Shown: in pieces, positions 16,668 to 22,251 of the stretch
Position numbering within the stretch: position 1 is the stretch's first letter
Layout: each line of letters starts with the position of its first letter
Source: JAIOSM01 sp023143455
GTDB taxonomy: Bacteria > Desulfobacterota > Desulfobacteria > Desulfobacterales > Desulfobacteraceae
Direction of reading: 5' to 3'
DNA length: 22,251 nt
Assembly: GCA_030632885.1 (NCBI GenBank)
Contig: DAOVTW010000053.1
Span: 1 to 22,251, forward strand
Program-made: the position numbers and the translations under genes
Notes under the pieces: generated by a model
Database searches by the model: none
What the model was told of the DNA's origin: nothing
Seen by the model: only the letters and a program-made list of their open reading frames with translations

Positions 16668-18757
16668 TTTTCATCTCCTGAGTTAAGCTTTTTATCAGGG
16701 ATGTCAGTTATTGTGTTATCAGGCTCTGATAGGTCTTTTGCCGGAGGATTGAGTTCCTGCCCCCTTTTTAATGTTATTGTATATATTTCTTCTTCGATAT
16801 TTGACTCTTCAATATTATTTTTTAATTTTTCTTTTTCAGGAGCACGTCCAGTTATTGTATTTACTTGAACAAAGCGTATGTCCTTTGGTATAGGAAAGTC
16901 CTTTTTATGTGAGTTTTTTAAGGCTTTTTTCATAAACTCTGTCCAGATAGGGGCAGCAGCACGCCCTCCGGTTATCCCGCCTCCATTTTTATTGATTAGT
17001 TTTTTCTTTTTATCAAAGCCCGTCCAGACAGATGTTGACAAACCAGGTGTGAACCCTATGAACCATGCATCATTATAGCTGTCACTAGTACCGGTTTTGC
17101 CTGCGGCAGGTTTGGTAAATCCAAGTTTTCGCACAAAAGCACCTGATCCTCTGTCAACCACAGATTTCATCATATCTATGACCTGGTATGTTGTTGTTGG
17201 ATCAAGAACCTGTTTTTCCTGAATAATATGTTCGTGGATTACTCTTCCAAAGGGGTCCTCAACACGCCATATCATAAAGGGTTCATGCCTGACCCCGCCC
17301 TTGGCAAGGGTTGCAAAGGCTGACGCCATTTCAAGAGGTGTAACAGGGGATGTGCCAAGAGCAACTGAGTAAACATTATTAAGCTTACTTGTTATTCCAC
17401 ATATTTTTGCTGTTTCTATTACAGCTTCAGGTCCGGTTTGTTCTACAAGTCTTGCAGCAATTGTGTTGATGGAGTTAGTAAGAGCTTTTTTTAAAATCAG
17501 ATCGCCTCTGTTTTGTTTGTCGAAATTTTTTGGTTCCCAGTCTGGTGCTCCTTTTACTGGTATTGAAATCGGCATGTCAGCAACCACTGTTCCAGGATGC
17601 ATATTGAGCTTTTCAAATGCTGTGTAATATACAAAAGGTTTAAAACCTGAACCAACTTGTCTATGACCGTTAACCGCCCGATTGTATTCACTGGTATAAT
17701 AATTTCTGCCTCCTACCATGGCTTTAATTGCACCGGAATTTGTGTCAACTGCAACAAGAGCCGCTTGGGGGCGCTCTGTTTGGTCTTTTTCAAGCCCCAT
17801 TAAATCATCAAGAAGGGCAAGTCCATTTTCAATTGATTCTTTAGCTGCATTCTGGAATTGAATATCAATTGTTGCAGTTACTTTAATACCACCGTGATAC
17901 ACAACTTCTTCGCCATATTTTTGGATGAGTTCTTTTATAAGCGCATCAAGATAATAACTTCCTGTTCGTGAATCAGCATGTTCCCGGGATAACTCAGGAC
18001 TTGTTTCCATAATTGCTATCTTTTGGAGTTCTGAAATAAAACCAATATCAGCCATTCTTTTTAAAACAACATTTCTTCTTTTGAGTGCTTTTTCATAATT
18101 CTTATAAGGATTATATTCAGTTGGAGATTTTGGAAGCCCCGCAAGAAGGGCAGCCTCGCTAAGGGAAAGGTCAGATGCACTTTTGTCAAAAAATACTCGT
18201 GAAGCTTTTTCAATCCCCTGAGTCCCCGCACCAAAATGGATTTGGTTAATGTAGGCATGGAGGATTTCATCTTTAGTCGATGTTGTTTCGATTTGCAGAG
18301 ATACTAATAGTTCTTTGAATTTGCGTAAGTATGATTTTTCAAAACTGAAAAAAAGGTTTTTTGATAGTTGCTGAGTTATTGTAGAAGCCCCCTGAATTTT
18401 CCCAGGTTGAAAAAGTGTAATATAAAGTGCTTTTAAAGTTCTTAGCTTATTTATTCCATGGTGCTCATAAAATTTATGATCTTCCACAGCAAGAATGGCA
18501 TTTATAAAATTTTTGGAAACTCTACTTAAGGGAATTGATTCTCTGACACCAAGAGAAATTAATTTTTGGCCCGATGCAGCAAAAATTTCAGTTTTGGGAG
18601 TTTCAATAATCCTGCTTAAAGGCTCTGGAAGTTTTGGGAGGTCTTTTGCACAAATAAAAATTAAAAGAGTCAGAGCAATAGTTGTGCATGCAACAAACAA
18701 GAGACCAGAATAAAAAAGAAATCTTATTATTTTAACAAGTGTTGGAAATAATTTCAT
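16664..18757 (-). CDS. mrcA: Class A penicillin-binding protein 1A
   Basis: A 697-residue bifunctional peptidoglycan synthase anchored by one N-terminal helix (about 10-35). The glycosyltransferase domain (about 55-230) has the catalytic Glu in VEDHKFYEHHGI (E92) and GASTITQQLSKNLF (123-136). The transpeptidase domain has S370-GFK (SxxK), S429-IN (SxN) and K554-TG. All motifs are intact, so both activities are expected. It starts inside the end of the upstream membrane-protein gene (ATGA overlap) with AAGGAAG upstream, and its stop overlaps the TTG start of the SPOR gene. The three genes therefore form one translationally coupled unit. The last ~70 residues are charged and low in complexity. 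Confidence 0.95.
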   Translation of the reverse strand: MKLFPTLVKIIRFLFYSGLLFVACTTIALTLLIFICAKDLPKLPEPLSRIIETPKTEIFAASGQKLISLGVRESIPLSRVSKNFINAILAVEDHKFYEHHGINKLRTLKALYITLFQPGKIQGASTITQQLSKNLFFSFEKSYLRKFKELLVSLQIETTSTKDEILHAYINQIHFGAGTQGIEKASRVFFDKSASDLSLSEAALLAGLPKSPTEYNPYKNYEKALKRRNVVLKRMADIGFISELQKIAIMETSPELSREHADSRTGSYYLDALIKELIQKYGEEVVYHGGIKVTATIDIQFQNAAKESIENGLALLDDLMGLEKDQTERPQAALVAVDTNSGAIKAMVGGRNYYTSEYNRAVNGHRQVGSGFKPFVYYTAFEKLNMHPGTVVADMPISIPVKGAPDWEPKNFDKQNRGDLILKKALTNSINTIAARLVEQTGPEAVIETAKICGITSKLNNVYSVALGTSPVTPLEMASAFATLAKGGVRHEPFMIWRVEDPFGRVIHEHIIQEKQVLDPTTTYQVIDMMKSVVDRGSGAFVRKLGFTKPAAGKTGTSDSYNDAWFIGFTPGLSTSVWTGFDKKKKLINKNGGGITGGRAAAPIWTEFMKKALKNSHKKDFPIPKDIRFVQVNTITGRAPEKEKLKNNIEESNIEEEIYTITLKRGQELNPPAKDLSEPDNTITDIPDKKLNSGDEN

Positions 18758-19635
18758 ATATTACTTCCTTTAAGGTTGATTACAAGTTCCCATACAGCCC
18801 ATTCTCTACCATTTACAATCAAGACATTTGTTTTTTCATTATGTTTATATTCAAAGCCAAGTTTAATATATCCTGATTCTGTTTCATTCCATATGCCTGC
18901 TCTTATAATTTTTCCTTCTTTTTCAAGAAGGATGTTAGGACCTTCAATAAGATCATTAATTTTATCAAAAGATAAATCCATCATAGCTTTAAAAAATTGA
19001 CTGGCAGGGTAGATGCGGTTTTTAAATTGTTCAAAGTCATCAAGGCTTGCATCCACGACAAATTTATTTCCCATCTCAGGTGTTTCAAAGATTTCCTGGT
19101 TAATTTCAATGCTTTCTAAAACAAGATTGTCTGAATTGAGAAAAAATATTTTTAAATCTCGACCTCCATGTCCTTCAATAAATATTCGGTCAAGTTTTGG
19201 ATTATTAAGAAGAAAGAGAAGCTTTACAGAAGGGATTAATCTGTTGGCTGCAAAATCAGGTAGTTTGAGATACATTTTTTTAAAATGCTCTTTATCTAAG
19301 TTTATCCATTCTCCTGGCTGAACACCCGAGGCAAGTTCCATAAATGATGTTGATTTTAAGGCATGCTGCTTTGTATCTCGTTGTTTGTCAATAATCTCTT
19401 TTAGATTATTATTGGCTATTGAGGTCTTATCCCCAGTTTCCCATATTGTCCCTGTTTCTGGTCGGGTACTGTTGGTTAAGGCAAGATAGGAGCCAATAAC
19501 CCCTTCACACCAATTGTACCTGAACTCTGAGAAAACAAACCCAAAGGTTATTACAAGAATAACTATGTTTAAAAAAGAAAATACTCTTTTAAACCATTCT
19601 GTAAGTGATAAAGGTTCATACCATTGAATCATCAT
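18754..19635 (-). CDS. Uncharacterised membrane-anchored protein
   Basis: I do not recognise this family. The product, 293 residues from the ATG at 19635, has one membrane segment (about 18-37, FLNIVILVITFGFVFSEF) followed by a soluble domain that should be periplasmic. A TTG at 19653 would add six residues but has no binding site. The soluble part alternates strands and short helices (IPSVKLLFLLNNPKLDRIFIEGHGGRD) and ends in strands YIKLGFEYKH and WAVWELVINLKG. Its last codon overlaps the start of the PBP1A gene, so it is the first gene of that envelope operon. A role in activating or placing PBP1A is inference from coupling only. Confidence 0.7.
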   Translation of the reverse strand: MMIQWYEPLSLTEWFKRVFSFLNIVILVITFGFVFSEFRYNWCEGVIGSYLALTNSTRPETGTIWETGDKTSIANNNLKEIIDKQRDTKQHALKSTSFMELASGVQPGEWINLDKEHFKKMYLKLPDFAANRLIPSVKLLFLLNNPKLDRIFIEGHGGRDLKIFFLNSDNLVLESIEINQEIFETPEMGNKFVVDASLDDFEQFKNRIYPASQFFKAMMDLSFDKINDLIEGPNILLEKEGKIIRAGIWNETESGYIKLGFEYKHNEKTNVLIVNGREWAVWELVINLKGSNI

Positions 19636-19800
19636 AATATTCTTATGCCTCAAATGGATTGATTTTACAAGGGGTAATTCCTGAGGATTTTTTATTATTA
19701 TGATTTTGCATAGGATTAGCTTGAAATCAAAAAATACTGACTGATTTGTAATAGTGTTAAAAATTGGACAGAACCTTATTTAACTTTGAATAATTTGTCA

Positions 19801-19900
19801 TTTAAGATAGAGCATTAAAGGGCTTTTTACGTTTAGGTTTTAAATTAAAAAACAAATTTAAAAGATGCTCTCCAAAAGCCCTTTAATGCTCTATCAAGCC
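19801..19900 (+). repeat. Structured inverted element, copy 1
   Basis: Folds as a perfect 22-bp outer stem (19806-19827 with 19874-19895), a symmetric internal loop of 10 and 10 nt (TACGTTTAGG and GATGCTCTCC), a 9-bp inner stem (TTTTAAATT 19838-19846 with AATTTAAAA 19855-19863) and an 8-nt loop. The reverse complement of the same architecture lies at 21229-21335 beyond the nuclease-like gene. The internal-loop bases agree at 19 of 20 positions between copies, while stems differ mostly in a compensated way. Function unknown: possibilities are ends of a small mobile unit, a folded single-stranded recombination site, an RNA structure, or a very long terminator. Confidence 0.8.
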
Positions 19901-19936
19901 GATTGTACAATTTGTGACAGTTTAACCAGCCATCCC

Positions 19937-20002
19937 TATGGCAAAACTATCCAGATAAAACATCCATCCTTATGGCAACTATCCAGATAAAACATCCATC
20001 CT
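19937..20002 (+). repeat. Two-unit tandem repeat
   Basis: Two adjacent units, 19937-19970 (34 bp) and 19971-20002 (32 bp), start TATGGCAA and share CTATCCAGATAAAACATCC and the bases after it. The first has two extra A residues. A degenerate fragment (CCATCCC) lies just before. The unit holds no symmetry. The last base forms part of a TTGACA hexamer. Confidence 0.85.
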
Positions 20003-20058
20003 TGACATGACTGAATTTATAAAATACTTATTTATTTGAAGACTATACAGAACTGTAT
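20002..20058 (+). promoter_or_regulatory. Possible promoter and palindrome before the nuclease-like gene
   Basis: TTGACA (20002-20007) is followed after 17 bp by TACTTA (20025-20030), a weak -10. Between the expected start site and the ATG at 20095 there is a palindrome ATACAG-AA-CTGTAT (20045-20058), placed as an operator would be. AAGG 5 nt before the ATG is the ribosome binding site. Confidence 0.35.
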
Positions 20059-20094
20059 GTTTATTTGTTAACTGAATAGATAGATAAGGCAAAC

Positions 20095-21075
20095 ATGCCC
20101 AAGAATAAATACAAAGAAATTTTACGATCAAAAATTAAAGGTGCTATTGAGCAAGCCTTAGCTGTGAAAAATAATATTTCTCATAGCGTTGTAAAAGGTG
20201 AAATTGTAGAAATTCTAATTAAAGAATTATTTGCTCCATTATTGCCAAGTGATATTGGAGCAGGTACTGGGCAAATAATAGAAAACCATAATAATTTATG
20301 CTCAACACAACAGGATATTATTTTATATGATAAATCTATTCTCCCGCCAGTGTTATTTGAAAATAAAATTGGAGTTTTTCCTATAGAGTCTGTCCTCTAC
20401 ACAATTGAAGTAAAAACAACGCTTACCGCAAAAGAGTTAAGGAAAGCTCATTCTGCTGCAACAGAATTAACAAAGTTCACCTTTTTGCCTGGCCTTCAAG
20501 ATGATAAAGGTAAAGAAAAACACCATCCTATCGAAAGACCACGAAGCGTCGTATTTGGACTTACTTCTGATTTAAAAGCGGGCAGGAAGTCAGAGGCCCA
20601 ACGTTATAAAGAAATTTATGGGGATGGTTACCCATATATAAGAGCAATATGTGTTGCGGATAAAGAATACTGGCATGAAGCCAACGGCATGTGGATTAAG
20701 CATTCAGCTCAAGATCAATACGATGAAATACTAAGTTTTATCGGCGGTGTTATGAATACATATAAAAGGGTTGCTTTAAGTAGGCACAATCCAAATTTAG
20801 GACACTATGTTATTGATACACCTGAAGATGGTGAGTTTAATACTATCTATAGTGGTACAGAAACTATAGTGAAATTGAAATGTGAAAATTGCTCATGCAA
20901 AGCTGTAATGTATTTTGGAAATACTAAGATTTCAGTTAACACCAAAGATGGATTTATATCTAATGATCTTTGCTCCAAATGTGGTGGCTCATTAATAGCT
21001 CCAGGTGGAAAATATGAAATACAAGATAGTGAGCTAATACGTATTGGTGATTTTGAAGAGAACGATATCAGTTAA
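20095..21075 (+). CDS. DUF6602-like protein with PD-(D/E)XK nuclease-type motif and zinc ribbon
   Basis: A 326-residue soluble protein. Residues about 20-225 look like a DUF6602 domain. The motifs follow the PD-(D/E)XK order: E36 in VVKGEIVE, D74 in STQQDIILYDK, then E105-V-K107 in YTIEVKTTL, each at the end of a predicted strand. The C-terminal part (about 255-305) has C263-x2-C266 and C293-x2-C296, a likely zinc ribbon, with C268 extra. Proteins of this kind are often found singly in genomic islands and may be DNA-cutting defence enzymes. The activity has not been read from sequence and is inference. The gene is alone, flanked on both sides by inverted copies of a structured element, and followed by hicAB and an IS end. 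Confidence 0.65.
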   Translation: MPKNKYKEILRSKIKGAIEQALAVKNNISHSVVKGEIVEILIKELFAPLLPSDIGAGTGQIIENHNNLCSTQQDIILYDKSILPPVLFENKIGVFPIESVLYTIEVKTTLTAKELRKAHSAATELTKFTFLPGLQDDKGKEKHHPIERPRSVVFGLTSDLKAGRKSEAQRYKEIYGDGYPYIRAICVADKEYWHEANGMWIKHSAQDQYDEILSFIGGVMNTYKRVALSRHNPNLGHYVIDTPEDGEFNTIYSGTETIVKLKCENCSCKAVMYFGNTKISVNTKDGFISNDLCSKCGGSLIAPGGKYEIQDSELIRIGDFEENDIS

Positions 21076-21081
21076 TGTTTT

Positions 21082-21113
21082 AATCAACCAATCGCTCAAT
21101 GTGGCGGTTGATT
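21082..21113 (+). terminator. Hairpin after the nuclease-like gene
   Basis: AATCAACC (21082-21089) pairs with GGTTGATT (21106-21113) around a 16-nt loop, starting 6 nt after the stop codon. No U tract follows, so it is a weak terminator candidate or transcript-end stabiliser. Confidence 0.35.
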
Positions 21114-21228
21114 GCAACGATACACTTAACCGTTGGTTAGCAGGTCATTTCAAAAAACAAATGCGTATTTGGCAAAAGCGTTTAGTCTTTATAACATAGG
21201 CTGGAAACCTGTATATATGGTAATGGTT

Positions 21229-21335
21229 GGCTTGATAAAGGTTTAAAGGGCTTTTGGAGAGCATCTATTTAATTTTTTTGTATTTTAAAAATTAAATACC
21301 TAAACGGAAAAAGCCCTTTAAGCCTTTATCTTAAA
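21229..21335 (-). repeat. Structured inverted element, copy 2
   Basis: Inverted relative to copy 1. Outer stem 21234-21255 with 21309-21330 (22 pairs, one T/G). The 10x10 internal loop is GGAGAGCATC (21256-21265) and CCTAAACGGA (21299-21308). The inner stem has 12 pairs (21266-21277 with 21287-21298) and the loop is 9 nt. Read on the minus strand the internal loops are TCCGTTTAGG and GATGCTCTCC, nearly the same as copy 1. Shared bases extend a little past the stem on both sides (TTTAAGATA and TATCAAGCC in copy 1 orientation) and then similarity stops. Confidence 0.8.
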
Positions 21336-21450
21336 ACACATTCTCTTATTTAAAAAAATCCTGCCTGATTTTTGACAATAATGCAGATTCTTAAGTAACT
21401 TTAGTTTGTATGTTTTATTTTATTACAAATTTTGCAATAAAAATTATTGT

Positions 21451-21485
21451 TTGACATTGGTACTGCTCTGTAGTACTATAAGTAC
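21451..21485 (+). promoter_or_regulatory. hicAB promoter with overlapping GTACT/AGTAC operators
   Basis: -35 TTGACA (21451-21456), 17-bp spacer, -10 TACTAT (21474-21479). Two overlapping palindromes cover the spacer and -10: GTACT-N7-AGTAC (21460-21476) and GTACT-ATA-AGTAC (21473-21485). Autoregulation by the antitoxin HicB (ribbon-helix-helix) is the usual arrangement. The expected transcription start falls at about 21486, the A of the hicA ATG. Confidence 0.65.
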
Positions 21486-21740
21486 ATGAAAAAGAAACAC
21501 CGAAAGACGCTTGAGAAGATATTCTCACATCCGGTGAGCGCTAATATCAAATGGCAGGATATAGTGGCTCTGTTCAATTCTCTTGGTGCCGAGTTGATTG
21601 AACGTGAAGGTTCTCGAATTGAGGTGTTTCTTTTTCATGAGGTGAGAGTGTATCATCGCCCACACCCACGCCCTGATACCGATAAGGGCGCAGTAGCAAG
21701 TATTCGAGAATGGTTAAAAAATAATGAGGTGTTACCATGA
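21486..21740 (+). CDS. hicA: HicA-family toxin (mRNA interferase)
   Basis: An 84-residue toxin of the double-stranded RNA-binding-like HicA fold. The pattern is KKHRKTLEKIFSHPVSANIKW, then FNSLGAELIEREGSRIEVFL, VRVYHRPHPRPDTDKGAV and a final helix REWLKNNEV. This subgroup has GSR where classic HicA has the catalytic His after GS. The usual fold-wide elements are otherwise present, and His residues occur in FLFHEV and HRPHP. HicA cleaves mRNA in the cell unless bound by HicB. There is no Shine-Dalgarno sequence and the promoter places the start of transcription on the ATG, so translation is probably leaderless. The stop overlaps the hicB start (ATGA). Confidence 0.88.
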   Translation: MKKKHRKTLEKIFSHPVSANIKWQDIVALFNSLGAELIEREGSRIEVFLFHEVRVYHRPHPRPDTDKGAVASIREWLKNNEVLP

Positions 21741-22072
21741 TGAATTTAATGGAAATTAATGGTTTTAAAGCTGTTATCAAGTATGACCCTGAAATTGAAA
21801 TGTTCAGGGGTGAATTTCTTGAATTGAACGGTGGAGCGGATTTTTACGCTAAAGATATTGAAAACCTAAAAAAGGAAGGCTCTATTTCACTTAAGGTATT
21901 TCTTGATGCTTGCAAAAAGCGTAATATGAAACCTAAAAAAGAATACTCTGGGAAATTTAATCTTCGTGTACCTTCCAATCTTCATGCAGATATTGTCAGC
22001 GCTGCCAGTGCTGAAGGTAAAAGCTTGAATCAATGGATCGTAGATGCCTTAGATAATGCTGCTCATATTTGA
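21737..22072 (+). CDS. hicB: HicB-family antitoxin
   Basis: A 111-residue antitoxin. The first half is the partial RNase H-like HicB fold that covers the toxin (NGFKAVIKYDPEIEMFRGEFLELNGGADFYAKD). The end carries a ribbon-helix-helix DNA-binding motif (KFNLRVPSNLHADIVSAASAEGKSLNQWIVDAL). The start overlaps the hicA stop; a second ATG directly follows (21740) and could also serve. GAGG lies upstream inside hicA. It probably represses its own promoter through the GTACT/AGTAC sites. Confidence 0.9.
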   Translation: MMNLMEINGFKAVIKYDPEIEMFRGEFLELNGGADFYAKDIENLKKEGSISLKVFLDACKKRNMKPKKEYSGKFNLRVPSNLHADIVSAASAEGKSLNQWIVDALDNAAHI

Positions 22073-22112
22073 TTGCCTTGAATGACAAATATGATGTGTA
22101 GTTGAAAATGTT

Positions 22113-22251
22113 TAGATATTATGGTTGACACATAGAAAATGACCTGCCTTTTTTGCAAACATGGATTAAAATGCAACAAGGCTGCAATTCAGAGCCATAA
22201 TCAAAAGGGAGGCAGGTCATGAGAAAAATAATAAAGTATATTGGATTGGAT
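22113..22251 (+). mobile_element. End of an IS110-like element, right copy (partial)
   Basis: The first 135 bases are the exact inverted counterpart of 1-135. The boundary with flanking DNA is at about 22113, 40 bp after hicB. The leader has TTGACA at 22125-22130 and an 11-bp inverted repeat (22139-22149 with 22210-22220) that spans the ribosome binding site and the first two bases of the ATG; G-T pairs could extend it by about five more. A smaller hairpin (GGCT 22180-22183, AGCC 22193-22196) lies inside the loop. No terminal inverted repeat is needed for this family, in agreement with what is seen. Confidence 0.65.
22219..22251 (+). CDS. Start of a putative IS110-family transposase (partial)
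   Basis: Eleven codons MRKIIKYIGLD before the window ends. The I-G-L-D strand fits the first catalytic Asp of DEDD-type IS110 transposases. GGGAGG ends 6 nt before the ATG but is paired in the leader stem. Confidence 0.55.
   Translation, partial: MRKIIKYIGLD

Larger units (their letters stand above)
19636..20094. other. Intergenic region between envelope operon and nuclease-like gene
   Basis: About 460 bp, AT-rich, between divergent genes. It contains the first structured inverted element (19801-19900), a two-unit tandem repeat (19937-20002), a possible promoter beginning at the end of that repeat, and a small palindrome (20045-20058). I see no convincing coding frame or RNA gene. The minus-strand promoter of the envelope operon should lie in 19654-19800 but I could not settle on one. 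Confidence 0.6.
21076..21485. other. Intergenic region between nuclease-like gene and hicA
   Basis: About 410 bp. It holds a short hairpin just after the stop (21082-21113), a 115-bp stretch where I see nothing clear, the second structured inverted element (21229-21335), an AT-rich stretch and the hicA promoter. No credible frame or RNA gene was seen. Confidence 0.6.

Noticed and set aside
16420..16674. 84-codon frame starting ATG just after the AGGAG that precedes the SPOR gene
   Set aside because: It is in another frame of the SPOR gene. The same AGGAG is well spaced for the TTG at 16667, which opens the frame with membrane segments and the SPOR domain.
19806..19895. Ordinary intrinsic terminators
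   Set aside because: A 90-nt structure with a conserved 10x10 internal loop and a second stem is not a terminator pattern, although it may stop transcription as a side effect. Copy 1 also lies upstream of both neighbouring genes.
19937..20002. CRISPR array
   Set aside because: Only two directly adjoining units with no spacers and no cas genes.
21118..21150. attC-like or attachment-site sequence around TAACCGTTGGTTA
   Set aside because: Only a short palindrome; no second copy and no integrase gene.
19801..21335. Integron attC sites around a gene cassette
   Set aside because: attC sites in cassette arrays are direct repeats with GTTRRRY-type R boxes. These elements are inverted, have a symmetric 10x10 internal loop and lack the R/L box order. 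No integrase gene is visible.
1..22251. Composite transposon made of the two IS copies
   Set aside because: The interior is mostly housekeeping-type chromosomal genes and the copies face outward. Nothing shows that the 22 kb moves as a unit.
1..22251. tRNA or rRNA genes
   Set aside because: I looked for cloverleaf and T-arm patterns in the gaps between genes and saw none; no rRNA-like segments were seen.

Overview
The window is AT-rich bacterial chromosome. The gene families fit a Gram-negative anaerobe of the Desulfobacterota (Desulfobacterales-like): lipid-trafficking ABC genes with an outer-membrane barrel, an LbtU-type siderophore porin, Feo ferrous-iron uptake under a DtxR-type regulator, fused FtcD, and a class A penicillin-binding protein with a SPOR partner. 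The taxonomic placement is inference from family content only.

Layout. The two window ends carry the same 135-bp sequence in opposite orientation (1-135 and 22113-22247). Each copy holds the first codons of an outward-pointing reading frame that looks like an IS110-family transposase. Inside lie: (i) 175-4229, minus strand, an ABC ATPase, FtsX/MacB-type permease, LolA-like periplasmic protein and outer-membrane barrel; (ii) 4322-5938, ftcD of histidine breakdown, with a TGTA-N2-TACA palindrome upstream, divergent from an ACT-domain protein (6163-6651); (iii) 6754-11324, an iron block with an LbtU-like porin, an unlisted 24-codon frame before it, a DtxR-type regulator, feoA, feoB and a 55-residue FeoB-associated Cys-rich protein; (iv) 11348-15289, minus strand, epmA, a histone-deacetylase-like hydrolase with a Cys-rich tail and a hydantoinase/oxoprolinase-family protein; (v) 15405-19635, an overlapping three-gene cell-envelope operon (membrane protein, PBP1A, SPOR protein); (vi) 19636-22112, an accessory tail.

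Iron block: three copies of a 22-bp palindrome (AAAGTT-N10-AACTTT, one with a single mismatch) sit on the lbtU-like and feoA promoters. Two flank a TTGACA-N17-TATAGT promoter and one overlaps a TTGACA-N17-TATAAA promoter. Together with the adjacent DtxR-type gene this describes a compact iron regulon.

Accessory tail: a DUF6602-like gene with a PD-(D/E)XK-like motif and a C-terminal CxxC pair (20095-21075) is flanked by two ~100-bp inverted structured elements. Each has an outer 22-bp stem, a 10x10 internal loop, an AT-rich inner stem and a loop. The two copies differ by compensated base-pair changes in both stems, while the internal loops are almost unchanged. This is the most unusual signal here. 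A hicAB toxin-antitoxin pair with a probably leaderless start follows, then the second IS end.
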